A stretch of DNA of 44,300 bases, taken from NCBI GenBank assembly GCA_026705345.1, contig JAPPAV010000022.1:1-44300 (forward strand), written 5' to 3'. Origin of the DNA: Gammaproteobacteria bacterium. Lineage in GTDB: Bacteria; Pseudomonadota; Gammaproteobacteria; Pseudomonadales; Azotimanducaceae. This document shows, piece after piece, positions 1-8,050 of the stretch (positions are counted from its first letter, which is position 1; the number at the start of each line of letters is the position of its first letter). Position numbers and translations under genes: made by a program. A model generated the notes under the pieces. It did no database searches. It saw only the letters and a program-made list of their open reading frames with translations, and was not told the origin of the DNA.

Positions 1-717
1 CCCCGCCAGACCACCTTCGAGTTCCGCCCGTCCGGCCGCGGCGGCGCCCGCCCCGGCGCGGGCCGCCCAAGGGTCCGCGGATCGCGGGTTCCGCACCGGA
101 CCCGGGAGGACGTCCGCCGCGACCAGCCGCTCCTGGTGACCCTGCGCGTGCTCGACGGCGTGCCGGCGCTGCGCCGGGCGCGCTTCGTGCGGGCGTTCCG
201 GGAGTCGCTGCGCCAGGCGGCGGAGCGGACCGGGTTCCGGGTGGTGCACTACTCCATCCAGGACGACCACGCCCACTTCCTCGTCGAGGCGGACGACAGG
301 CTCAGTCTCGCCAACGGCATGAAGAGCCTGGGGGCGCGTTTCGCGCGGTGCGTGAACCGGGTGTACCGGCGCACGGGGCGGGTGCTGGCGACGCGGTTCC
401 ACCACGTCGCGAAGCGGACGCCGACGGAGGTTCGCAACGCCCTGGCGTACGTGCTGCTGAACGCGCGCAAGCACTACCGGGAGCGTCGAGGGCGGAAGCC
501 GCCGGTTGTTCTCGACGGGGCGAGTTCGGGACTGTGGTTCGACGGGTGGAAGGGGCGGTCGCCGCCGCGGTTCGGGAAATACGCGGATGCGTTTCGGCGG
601 TGCGAGGTGGCGGCGGCGCGGACGTGGCTGCTGGAAAAGGGCTGGCGTCGGATCGGGCTGGTGGATCCGTCGGAGGTGCCGGGGACTTGGCGTCGTCGGG
701 GGGCTGCTGCCGCCTGA
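1..717 (+). CDS. REP-associated tyrosine transposase (RAYT), 5' end outside window
   Basis: The frame is open from the first base of the window, so this is the 3' part of a longer gene; the GTG at 136 is internal. RAYTs are single-strand-specific HUH nucleases of the IS200/Y1 superfamily that recognise REP hairpins carrying a GTAG-type tetranucleotide at the 5' foot. Visible here are the leader rich in Arg/Pro/Gly, the HUH metal-binding motif HAH (in DDHAHFLVEA, near 268-297) and the probable nucleophilic Tyr in ALAYVLLNARKHY (near 439-477). The C-terminal tail resembles the family. No terminal inverted repeats are visible, as expected for a domesticated single-copy transposase. Three hairpins in this window have exactly the expected GTAG-palindrome form. 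The family call is sure; activity cannot be judged without the 5' end. Confidence 0.85.
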   Translation, partial: PRQTTFEFRPSGRGGARPGAGRPRVRGSRVPHRTREDVRRDQPLLVTLRVLDGVPALRRARFVRAFRESLRQAAERTGFRVVHYSIQDDHAHFLVEADDRLSLANGMKSLGARFARCVNRVYRRTGRVLATRFHHVAKRTPTEVRNALAYVLLNARKHYRERRGRKPPVVLDGASSGLWFDGWKGRSPPRFGKYADAFRRCEVAAARTWLLEKGWRRIGLVDPSEVPGTWRRRGAAAA

Positions 718-898
718 TCCACTGCCCGGCGGCACGGCGGCTGGCGGAGTTGTCCACGCTTCGTCCAGGGTGCGGTCCCCAGATACAACCGAGGTGCCGT
801 GGGCGAAGGGGGCAACTCCGGTCTTGGGCATCCGTTCGCGCCGATCCCGGTACCCGCCACAACCTGATGACGAAGAATCCGGCCCTAGCCGACTGGCA

Positions 899-2254
899 CT
901 AACCCCTCACCCGCCGGAACCAGATTCCGACCCCCACCGCAGTCCAAGCTCCGACGATCACCCATTCGTAGGGCCACGCCAAGGCGGACGGGCTACCGGG
1001 CAAGTACAGGCAAAGCAACGCGATGCCGAGCGCGATCGCCGTCCAGCCTACCGCACGCGGTGCCCGAATCTTGAACGGCCGGGGCAGTTCCGGCTGACGC
1101 TTTCGCAGGACCAGGAATGCGATGGGTACGAATACGTAGGCGACTACGACTGCGAGGCTGCCGGTATTGATCAGCCAGACGAGAATCGTGCGCCCGAAAA
1201 ACGGCGAGATGCACGACAACACGCCGAGCACGACGATGGCCAGATGCGGAGTTCGATAGCGCGGATGGAGCTTGGCGAAAGCTGCTGGCAGCGCGCCGGA
1301 TTCGGCGAGCGCAAACATGACGCGGCTACCGCCGATGATGAAGGCGTTCCAACTGGTCAGAATGCCGCCGATGCCGCCGATGATGAGCGCGCTCCCTGCC
1401 CATTTGTTGTTCCAAAGCGCAGTGGCCGCGTCTGCAGTCGCCATCTTGGCGTCGCCCAGCGATGCATTGGGAATGGCGCTCGCCACGGCGAACGACACGC
1501 CCGCGTACCAAAGCACCGCGAGTACCAGCGAAAAGGCCAGCAATACACCGATGCGCCTGGCTGGAAGGTCGATCTCTTCCGCGGATTGGGGCAGCACGTC
1601 GAACCCGACCAGCATTGCGGGAACCATGATGACGACGCTCAGGATTCCCACGGCCGGCATTGCCACCAAGGGGCGGGCGGTATCGACAGAACCGTTGGCG
1701 AATGCGCCGACGAATAGCACGACACCGGCTGCGACGATGGCGACGGTGACGACCATCTGTACGCGGCCCGCCGTGCGGATGCCGAGATAGTTGACGATCG
1801 TCATGGCGATGGCGCCGAGTACGCCGACCAGAACGAAACCGATGTCCACGGGCGCACCGACGACGGTCCACAGGGTCCCCAGGCGAATTCCCGGAACCAG
1901 GTATTCCACCGCGGTCGGTAGAGCGACGGATTCGAAGACGCAGACGGTGGCATAGGCCATCAGGAGCGCCCAAGTGCACACGAAAGACCAGTTCGCGCCG
2001 AGTGCAGCATGGGTGTAGACGTGCTCGCCCCCTGCCTTGGGCATGGCAGATGCCAACTCGGCGTAGGTCAGGGCAATGAACCCGATCACCAGGCCACCCC
2101 CGAGGAACGCGACGAGCGTACCGACGCTTCCCGCATTCTCCACCCAGTGGCCGGTCATCAAGACCCAGCTCCAGCCGATCATGGCACCGAACGAGAGCGC
2201 GAGCACCGCGCGCGCCTTGAGCACGCGCGCGAATCGGTCCCCGGAGTCAGCCAC
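899..2254 (-). CDS. APC-superfamily amino acid/polyamine permease
   Basis: A 451-residue, almost entirely hydrophobic inner-membrane protein with about 12 predicted helices. The first helix carries the unwound-helix signature of APC transporters (LSFGAMIGWSW, residues 19-29), and helix 2 is followed by the family-typical TYAELASAMPKAGGEHVYTH. It probably imports or exchanges an amino acid or amine by proton or sodium coupling; the substrate cannot be told from sequence. The start is GTG at 2254, after which the short polar N-terminus leads straight into helix 1. It lies 61 bp downstream of the long-form GAPDH gene on the same strand, so co-transcription is possible. Length is normal for the family. 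Confidence 0.85.
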   Translation of the reverse strand: MADSGDRFARVLKARAVLALSFGAMIGWSWVLMTGHWVENAGSVGTLVAFLGGGLVIGFIALTYAELASAMPKAGGEHVYTHAALGANWSFVCTWALLMAYATVCVFESVALPTAVEYLVPGIRLGTLWTVVGAPVDIGFVLVGVLGAIAMTIVNYLGIRTAGRVQMVVTVAIVAAGVVLFVGAFANGSVDTARPLVAMPAVGILSVVIMVPAMLVGFDVLPQSAEEIDLPARRIGVLLAFSLVLAVLWYAGVSFAVASAIPNASLGDAKMATADAATALWNNKWAGSALIIGGIGGILTSWNAFIIGGSRVMFALAESGALPAAFAKLHPRYRTPHLAIVVLGVLSCISPFFGRTILVWLINTGSLAVVVAYVFVPIAFLVLRKRQPELPRPFKIRAPRAVGWTAIALGIALLCLYLPGSPSALAWPYEWVIVGAWTAVGVGIWFRRVRG

Positions 2255-2315
2255 GGGCTATGGGGCGGCCGAAGGCCCTGAAGTGGTTGCTTGAGGTGGC
2301 GTCAAGGACCGACGA

Positions 2316-3818
2316 TCAACCGGCGGCCACCGAGGTCCGCATCTCCTCGAAGCCGGTTCGCGCGACGTCGTCCGGGATCAGCGGATAGCGAATGCCGGCC
2401 CATTTCTGCGTCACGCGGATCACCTGGCAGGCGTAGCCGAACTCGTTGTCGTAGTAGGCGTAGAGGATGATGCGGTTGCCGGAGACGATGGTTGCGCCAC
2501 CATCGATGCTGCAGGCGTGGCGATTGCCGATGTAGTCGCTGGAGACGCGTTCCTTCGACGATGTGTAATCGATCTGACGCTGAAGCGAAGAGTCCAAGGC
2601 CACGTCGCGAAGATACCCGTTGACCTCTTCCAGCGTGGTGTCGCGATGCAGTGTCAGGATGAGTATCGCGAGCGACACGTTCGGGGTCGGCACCCGGATG
2701 GCATTGCCGGTCAGCTTGCCATCCAACTCCGGAAGCAGCTTGGCAACCGCTTTCGAAGCCCCCGTCTCCGTAATCACCATGTTGAGCGGCGCGGCGCGAC
2801 CCCGACGGTCGCTCTTGTGATAGTTGTCGTGGAGATTCTGGTCCGGCGTGTAGGCGTGGACCGTCTCGATGTGGCCGTGGACAACGCCCCACTTGTCGTT
2901 GACGGCCTTCAATACCGGCACAATTGCGTTGGTGGTGCAGGAGGCGCAGGAAACAACCCGGTCCTGGTCGCCTACCTTGTGCGAATTCACGCCCGAGACG
3001 ATGTTCTTGATGCCGCCCTTGCCGGGGGCGGTCAAGAGGACTCGGGCGATGCCTTTCGACTTCAGATGCTCGACCAGTCCGGCCTCGTCCCGCCACGCAC
3101 CCGAATTGTCGATCAGGATGGCGTTGTCGATTCCGTAGCGAGTGTAGTCGATGGTCGACCGATCCTCTTCGTAGATCATGTGAACGACGTTGCCGTTGAC
3201 GATCAGGCACTGGTTGTCCTCGTCGACGCGGATCGTGCCGTTGAACGCACCGTGCACCGAATCCCGTCGCAAGAGCGCCGCCCGTTTCTGGATGTCGTCG
3301 TCGCGTCCCGGTCGAAGCACCACCGCTCGCAGCACCAACTGGTCGCCGCCGCCGGTTTTCTCGATCAGCAGCCTGGCCAGTAGTCGTCCGATACGACCGA
3401 ATCCGAACAGGACGACATCCTGCGGCTTGGCCAGCGGTTTTACGTGGCGGCCGATGACGTGGGCACTGGCTTCGCGGACGAACTCCAACGGCGAGACGTC
3501 GTCACCCTGCTGCTGCCGCTCCATGAGGCGCACCGCCAGCTTGCCCACATCCGCGTGGGACGGGCCTAGATCGAGCTTCGAAAGCGCCTCCACAATCGGG
3601 TAGCTCTCGAACTCGGACAGTTCGTTCTCGGCCACCTGACGCACGAATCGGTGCGTCTTCATGATGTCGGTCACGCTCCGGTTGTGCAGCGCACGCCCGT
3701 AGCAGTAGACAACGACGTTCTTGCGGTACAGCTGACCGATGAGGGGAATCATCGCTTCGGCCAGCCCCTCGCGCTCTTTCCAGTCCGGGAAGTAGTCTTC
3801 AAGGTTGGGTAGTGCCAC
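2316..3818 (-). CDS. gap: Glyceraldehyde-3-phosphate dehydrogenase, long form with N-terminal extension
   Basis: A 500-residue GAPDH with about 130 extra residues ahead of the catalytic core. The core has the NAD(P)-binding loop GFGRIGR (139-145), the catalytic cysteine in SCASCTTN (C294), the catalytic base in TVHAYTPDQ (H321) and the C-terminal NEFGYACQV segment. This long class is known from Pseudomonas (PA3001, next to mfd) and other gammaproteobacteria, and is distinct from the about 335-residue glycolytic type. It oxidises glyceraldehyde-3-phosphate with phosphate and NAD(P)+, or works in the gluconeogenic direction. The start is GTG at 3818. In this window it is about 17 kb from mfd, so the Pseudomonas adjacency is broken. 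Two further GAPDH-family genes lie at the right end of the window. Confidence 0.93.
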   Translation of the reverse strand: MALPNLEDYFPDWKEREGLAEAMIPLIGQLYRKNVVVYCYGRALHNRSVTDIMKTHRFVRQVAENELSEFESYPIVEALSKLDLGPSHADVGKLAVRLMERQQQGDDVSPLEFVREASAHVIGRHVKPLAKPQDVVLFGFGRIGRLLARLLIEKTGGGDQLVLRAVVLRPGRDDDIQKRAALLRRDSVHGAFNGTIRVDEDNQCLIVNGNVVHMIYEEDRSTIDYTRYGIDNAILIDNSGAWRDEAGLVEHLKSKGIARVLLTAPGKGGIKNIVSGVNSHKVGDQDRVVSCASCTTNAIVPVLKAVNDKWGVVHGHIETVHAYTPDQNLHDNYHKSDRRGRAAPLNMVITETGASKAVAKLLPELDGKLTGNAIRVPTPNVSLAILILTLHRDTTLEEVNGYLRDVALDSSLQRQIDYTSSKERVSSDYIGNRHACSIDGGATIVSGNRIILYAYYDNEFGYACQVIRVTQKWAGIRYPLIPDDVARTGFEEMRTSVAAG

Positions 3819-3909
3819 GGCGGATCCTTCGCGTGGTGGGGTTGGCGGGTATTATCGGCATCGGCGAGCCGATGTAAACGAAAACTTGGCCTCAACGGCC
3901 CGTCGCGTT

Positions 3910-5091
3910 TCAAGTATTGGTCTCGTCCACCGTGGAGGCCGGCTCGACGCGTTGACCCTCGGTTCCGGTTGGCAGTTCGGACAGGCAGATGAACTCGCCG
4001 TCCCGGACGCCCCCACGCAGGAAGATCGTGTCGCCGGTACGCCGCAATACATCCACAGGTCGAAACTCAAGCCGGTTGTCGGGTGTCACCACGCGCACGC
4101 GGTCCCCTTCCATCATCGCCGACCGGGGCACCTCGACAATGCCTTCGAATTCGATGCCGAGGATTTCCGCCTCGACGAACAGACCCACCGTCAATGGAGG
4201 TACGTCGTCGGGTTGATCGTATGGCGCTTTGACCTGCGCGATCAGGTTGACCATACGGGTCTGGGGATCAAGCTCGCCTTCGGCGCGAACGATCTTCCCC
4301 TGCCAAGTCCGATCCCCGCCCGCAAACGGCGCGCGCAGAACCACGGGGGTCGTTGCATCCGCGTCCTCCACCGCCCGCCCTATGGAAAGCGGCAGAAATG
4401 CCAGGTCCTCGTCCCTGACCGGGAGACGCACCTCGGCGAAGTCGATGGAATAAAGAGCGGCCACGGGCTCTCCGCGATTGACGAACTGGCCCGCGTCGAC
4501 GCGCTCGCTCCGAACCCTACCGTCGTAGGGCGCAACTAGGCGGGTTCGTTCCACATCACGTTCGGCCCGCGACACCTGTGCCGTCGCCGCCCGAAGCGAT
4601 GCGTGCGCGACGGCGAGACGGTTCAACGCGTCGTCGTGCTGCGATTGGCTGATGGAATCACTCTCGGTCAACTCCCGTCGCCGTTCGTAGGCCTTCTCGG
4701 CGTTGTCGAGTTCGCTCTGGGCAGACGCGAGATTCGCGCGAGCACGTTCGAGCGCGACATCGTAGTCGAGACGCTCGATCTCCACGAGCACATCGCCCTT
4801 GTTGAAGAATCCGCCCGATACCATCGCCGCGGCAACGGAAACGACACTTCCCGAGACTTCCGCGACCAGGTTGCTCTCGGTCTTGGGAACCACCGCGCCG
4901 TACGCGGCAACCGACATGCGGACGGTCTCGGGCCGGACCTGCAGGGTCTCGACGATGGGAACCCGGTCGACGGCAGGCCGCACCTCCACCTCCGGGCCCG
5001 TCGCGACAATGACGACGGCCAGGCCGATGCCGGTCGACACGACGACGACGGGGCCGAAATACCGCTTCAGCACCGCCAATAGCCGCCGCAT
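3910..5091 (-). CDS. RND-type efflux periplasmic adaptor (membrane fusion protein)
   Basis: A 393-residue membrane fusion protein that bridges an inner-membrane pump and an outer-membrane channel. An N-terminal membrane anchor (residues about 8-30) is followed by the first lipoyl half (VAEVSGSV), a coiled-coil hairpin rich in Ala, Arg and Glu (LERARANLASAQSELDNAEK and on), the second lipoyl half (LVAPYDGRV) and beta-barrel/proximal domains ending near PRSAM. The frame is open 33 codons further up (to 5190), but the ATG at 5091 puts the anchor at the right distance, so that start was chosen. No RND pump or TolC-like gene is adjacent; the next gene on this strand is GAPDH, 91 bp away. A short hairpin at 3859-3874 (CATCGG arms) lies in that gap. 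The partner pump must be elsewhere. Confidence 0.85.
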   Translation of the reverse strand: MRRLLAVLKRYFGPVVVVSTGIGLAVVIVATGPEVEVRPAVDRVPIVETLQVRPETVRMSVAAYGAVVPKTESNLVAEVSGSVVSVAAAMVSGGFFNKGDVLVEIERLDYDVALERARANLASAQSELDNAEKAYERRRELTESDSISQSQHDDALNRLAVAHASLRAATAQVSRAERDVERTRLVAPYDGRVRSERVDAGQFVNRGEPVAALYSIDFAEVRLPVRDEDLAFLPLSIGRAVEDADATTPVVLRAPFAGGDRTWQGKIVRAEGELDPQTRMVNLIAQVKAPYDQPDDVPPLTVGLFVEAEILGIEFEGIVEVPRSAMMEGDRVRVVTPDNRLEFRPVDVLRRTGDTIFLRGGVRDGEFICLSELPTGTEGQRVEPASTVDETNT

Positions 5092-5238
5092 TCCAACCAA
5101 CTGTTGCCGAGGGGTGTCAAGATCACTCCGCGGTACCGGCCATGAGTCCCATCCCCAATGGAGCCATTCCCTTGGCGACCATATCGCCATTGCGAATAAT
5201 GGACAACAGCGGTGCCGAACCTAAGCACCGCCTTCAAC

Positions 5239-5263
5239 GGGACGGGATACACCCGTCCCCTAC
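5239..5263 (-). repeat. REP hairpin with GTAG head
   Basis: On the minus strand a GTAG tetranucleotide (5263-5260) is followed directly by a perfect 8-bp stem, GGGACGGG pairing with CCCGTCCC, around a 5-nt loop (TGTAT). This is the textbook layout of a RAYT-linked REP. It lies 12 bp upstream of the phosphotransferase start, in the divergent gap next to the membrane fusion protein gene. The same stem recurs at 40647-40671. Confidence 0.75.
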
Positions 5264-5275
5264 ACGAGTAGAGGC

Positions 5276-6457
5276 ATGACACCCAAACCGCCAATTCCCC
5301 GGCACGGCAACTCGATCGACCTCGATTGGATACGCCGCGTGCTTGCCGTCCGCGGACATCTCGCGCCGCCTAGCGGCATCCGGGTTGAAGAAGTGGGTGT
5401 GGGCTCGGGTGTGATGGGGCAAGTCATGCGCTGCCACCTCGACTACGCCGAATCGAACGACTCCGCAGCCCCTAGCATCATCGTGAAGTTGGCGAGCGTG
5501 AACGCCAAGAACCGGCGACTGGGCAAACGCCTCGCGTTGTATCGACGCGAGTACGACTTCTACCGTTCCCTCGCCTCCCGGATCCCCGTGTCGACACCGA
5601 GGCTTCTCTACGGCGATTTCGAACCGAAGAGCCACCGGTTCGTCCTCGTCCTCGAGGACATCCGCGGCATGGCGGTCGTCGATCAGATCGCCGGCGCCAA
5701 CCCCGCGCAGGCCAAACAGGCAGTCCGAGCGCTCGCTCGACTGCACGGGGCGTGTTGGAACAGGGTCCACGAGCCTCCCCTCTCGGGGTGCTACGACTCG
5801 AACAATCCCAGGCTGAGTCCCATCGTGCAGGTCGTCTACCTCGCGAACCTGGTCCGCACGCTCAAGCACTTCGGGGACGCCTTCTCGAGCACGACCCGCC
5901 AACTCGCGGAGGCGGTCGGCCTTGGCATCGTCGACCACATGGCCGCCTTGGCAGCTGGTCCGCGAACGTTCACCCATGGCGACTATCGGCTGGACAACCT
6001 GTTCTTTCGTGACGATGGCGAGGACGACGTGACGATCATCGACTGGCAGGTGAGCGGACTGAGCTGCGGGCTCTACGACGTCGGCTACTTCCTCGCTGGC
6101 AATCTGACCACCCCGGTTCGACGCCAGATCGAGCGGGAGGCCGTCGAGGAATACCACGACATCGTCTGTCGCTCGGGCGCAACGGACTTTCCGTTCGATG
6201 AGTGCTGGCGCTTGTACCGGCAAAACACGCTCGCCGCTTTGCTGACCTCGGTCATCGTTTGCGGCGGCCTGGATCTCGACGACGACCGCAGCCGGCGATT
6301 GGCCGAAATTGGACTCAGGCGAAGCCTCGCGGCCATCGAGGATTTGGATGCGGCGGAGTTCATTCCCGCCCCTGGGCGACCTTCCCGAGATCGCCGCCTA
6401 TTCACCAATGCGTGTCGGATTGCCTATCGCGCGTACAAGTCGTACGAAGGCGTGTGA
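5276..6457 (+). CDS. APH/choline-kinase-like phosphotransferase family protein
   Basis: A 393-residue cytoplasmic kinase-like protein of the aminoglycoside phosphotransferase/ecdysteroid-kinase-like group. Motifs in order: an ATP-binding Lys in IIVKLA (K71), the Brenner motif HGDYRLDN (H234, D236, N241) with the catalytic Asp, and the magnesium-binding IIDW (D256). Members phosphorylate small hydroxylated molecules or act on acyl-CoA-linked substrates; nothing here identifies the substrate, and resistance should not be inferred. It starts at ATG 5276, 12 bp after a REP hairpin. The last codons (RIAYRAYKSYEGV) overlap a sequence that is repeated 1.26 kb downstream inside a decayed duplication. 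Confidence 0.82.
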   Translation: MTPKPPIPRHGNSIDLDWIRRVLAVRGHLAPPSGIRVEEVGVGSGVMGQVMRCHLDYAESNDSAAPSIIVKLASVNAKNRRLGKRLALYRREYDFYRSLASRIPVSTPRLLYGDFEPKSHRFVLVLEDIRGMAVVDQIAGANPAQAKQAVRALARLHGACWNRVHEPPLSGCYDSNNPRLSPIVQVVYLANLVRTLKHFGDAFSSTTRQLAEAVGLGIVDHMAALAAGPRTFTHGDYRLDNLFFRDDGEDDVTIIDWQVSGLSCGLYDVGYFLAGNLTTPVRRQIEREAVEEYHDIVCRSGATDFPFDECWRLYRQNTLAALLTSVIVCGGLDLDDDRSRRLAEIGLRRSLAAIEDLDAAEFIPAPGRPSRDRRLFTNACRIAYRAYKSYEGV

Positions 6458-6623
6458 GGACGGCGCTTCCCTGCAGGTGTATTACGGAGGCGCCTTGCCG
6501 CTAAACCTTGCGGTAAATCCTTTTCGGATCCTGCGGGCCCTTGCCGATGACCGCAACCAGGCCTTGATCCACGAGCCTTGCCAGTCGCGTTCGGGTCGCC
6601 CGCGTTGACCGGCCGATGGCATC
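6409..6623. repeat. Direct repeat, copy A (ends of phosphotransferase and AlbA_2 genes)
   Basis: Copy A of a roughly 210-bp direct repeat; copy B is at 7665-7869. Two conserved blocks flank a diverged centre. The first (6409-6454 versus 7665-7710) is the 3' end of the phosphotransferase gene, with about 41 of 46 positions matching. The second (6502-6623 versus 7748-7869) is the 3' end of the minus-strand AlbA_2 gene, with about 109 of 122 matching by eye. The repeat marks an old tandem duplication. Confidence 0.8.
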
Positions 6624-7679
6624 GGCGATCTCGCGGGTTTTGCGGTCGCCATCGCTCAACACGTCGAGGATGGCCTGGTCGATGGCGTCGACGACCGGTG
6701 ACCCCACCGGTTGCATCGACATCGTGACACGTAGACGGTTGCCTATCTCCTCCCAGACGGGTGGCGGCACACCCGCCTCCCGGCACGCGGCGATCATCCG
6801 TTGCGCGCCACTCCCCCAGTGCTCGACCAACGCGAGTTCGTGGAAAACCCGCCCGATCACGCGGTTGCGGAGCTTCGAAACACCGCGGGGAAGGTCCTCG
6901 AGGGTTAGGCCGAACGGCAGTAGCCCCGGGTTCTCGACCTCCAATCGGTCATCGAATACGGCGATCCGTATCGGGGCGCCGCGTTGCGAGTAGTCGGCGT
7001 GCGTGACCGCGTTGACTATCGCTTCACGGACGGCCAACGGCGGTAGCGCACGGCGAGTCCGGTGCCGTACGGGCCCGATTTCGGTGCCCAGCACGGTGTG
7101 GCGACCGACGAATGCGATCGAGGCTGGAATGGCGTCTGCGAGTGGCATCGCAAGGTCGGCCTGGTCCGCGATACGGGCTTTGTCCAAGCCGTCGAAGCGA
7201 CCGGCTTGGATCCAGGCGTCCGGGAAGCGGGCGAGGCGATTCCGACCGTACAGCAAGACACCGCCGACGGTAGCGACCTTGCGGCCCTGGTGCATCGTGC
7301 ACAGACCGAGGATTTCGAGATCGTTCTGATGGAGCTTTCTAAACTCGGCGAAGGACTCGGAAGCAGCTCGGAAGTCCAGCGCTTCCGAGTCGATGTCGGG
7401 AAGCGGGCTTTCGTCGAAGGACTCGCCGCGGACGAACCGCCTCATCTCGCCGATCAACATCGCATCGGCTCGGCGGTTCGTCGAGCCAACCCGGACGTAG
7501 GTCCCGGATTCGATCTGCGAGCCCAGGTAGTGCGGGCGGCTTGCGCTCGGATGCACCCTTACGGCGAGGACATGCGTATCGCGATAGCAAAGCAGTTCGA
7601 TTTCCGGAACGAGACGTGGCGAGATCGAATCGCCGATCAGATTGGCGACTCGCTCCTCGAGTTCTGCGTGTCGAATTGC
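6501..7679 (-). pseudogene. 5'-truncated AlbA_2 (Schlafen-type) ATP-binding putative transcriptional regulator
   Basis: The reading frame encodes the end of an AlbA_2 DNA-binding domain (GDSISPRLVPEIE, then YVRVGSTNRRAD), a RecG-like/HATPase-like central region (REAIVNAVTHADYS, VENPGLLP, GSGAQRMI) and a C-terminal winged helix (STRATRTRLARLVDQG). Full-length relatives carry about 50 more residues at the N-terminus. Here the frame runs without an ATG, GTG or TTG from GTG 7556 back to a stop at 7680-7682, and that stop falls inside the first block of direct repeat B. The gene has therefore lost its 5' end at the duplication junction. A protein from GTG 7556 (351 aa) is possible but would begin inside the DNA-binding domain. 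Such proteins usually act as regulators or defence-linked ATPases. Confidence 0.75.
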
Positions 7680-7869
7680 CTATCGCGCCTACAGGTCGTA
7701 CAAACGCGTCCGAAGTCGGCGATGTCCGTCGATCTCAAGGGAGTTGCTAGACCTTGCGGTATATCCGTTTCGGATCCTGAGGATCCTTGCCGATGACCGC
7801 AACGAGGCCTTGGTCCACGAGCCTCGCCAGTCGCGTCCGGGTCGCCCGCGTTGATCGGTCGATGGCACC
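7665..7869. repeat. Direct repeat, copy B
   Basis: Second copy of the repeat described at 6409-6623. It reproduces the phosphotransferase C-terminus (RIAYRAYRSYK) without its stop codon, and then the C-terminus of the AlbA_2 gene. Similarity stops at about 7868, which sets the outer edge of the duplicated segment. The boundary at 7665 coincides with the loss of the AlbA_2 5' end. Confidence 0.8.
7747..7867 (-). pseudogene. C-terminal remnant of a second AlbA_2-type gene
   Basis: Read on the minus strand, this stretch encodes about 40 residues that match the last 40 residues of the neighbouring AlbA_2 gene (STRATRTRLARLV, then PQDPKRIYRKV) and ends in TAG at 7747. Nothing upstream continues the domain, so it is a dead fragment left by the tandem duplication. 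It is too short and in the wrong frame to appear as an open reading frame. Confidence 0.8.
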
Positions 7870-7919
7870 CGCAACAGCCTTACTTGCTCGCACTGGCCTT
7901 CTCGGGTCACTGTTGCATT

Positions 7920-7958
7920 CGTCACGAGAATGTCACGGAGGTGTGACGGGCATTTCAT
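7920..7958 (+). promoter_or_regulatory. Predicted Pho box array (four PhoB-like half sites)
   Basis: Four hexamers lie in exact 11-bp phase: CGTCAC (7920), TGTCAC (7931), TGTGAC (7942) and TTTCAT (7953). PhoB half sites (consensus close to TGTCAT/C) are bound as direct repeats with 11-bp spacing, so the pattern fits a double Pho box. It lies 93 bp upstream of the lipoprotein start, with a weak -10-like TAGCGT about 10 bp further on. The implied role is induction of the lipoprotein/TonB receptor pair under phosphate limitation. The spacing is seen directly; PhoB binding is inferred. Confidence 0.6.
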
Positions 7959-8050
7959 AAACCCTCGCTAGCGTGCTCTCTCGTCTGAGCGCCGCAATCT
8001 CCCGCAGCCCGGACGTAGTTGTTTTTTGGGCACTTCAAAGGGGATATGGA

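Noticed and set aside
506-1717. 403-residue plus-strand open frame over the permease
   Set aside because: It is antisense to a clear APC permease, has low-complexity polar composition and matches no family; GC-rich codon bias opens such frames.
3859-3874. Hairpin with CATCGG arms after the membrane fusion protein gene
   Set aside because: A 6-bp stem with no T-run; too weak to call a terminator.
5276-6457. Antibiotic resistance reading of the APH-like kinase
   Set aside because: The Brenner motif is shared by many metabolic kinases and nothing here points to aminoglycosides.
7689-7958. 89-residue minus-strand open frame over repeat B
   Set aside because: It reads the AlbA_2 remnant in the wrong frame and runs into the Pho-box-like region; no conserved product.
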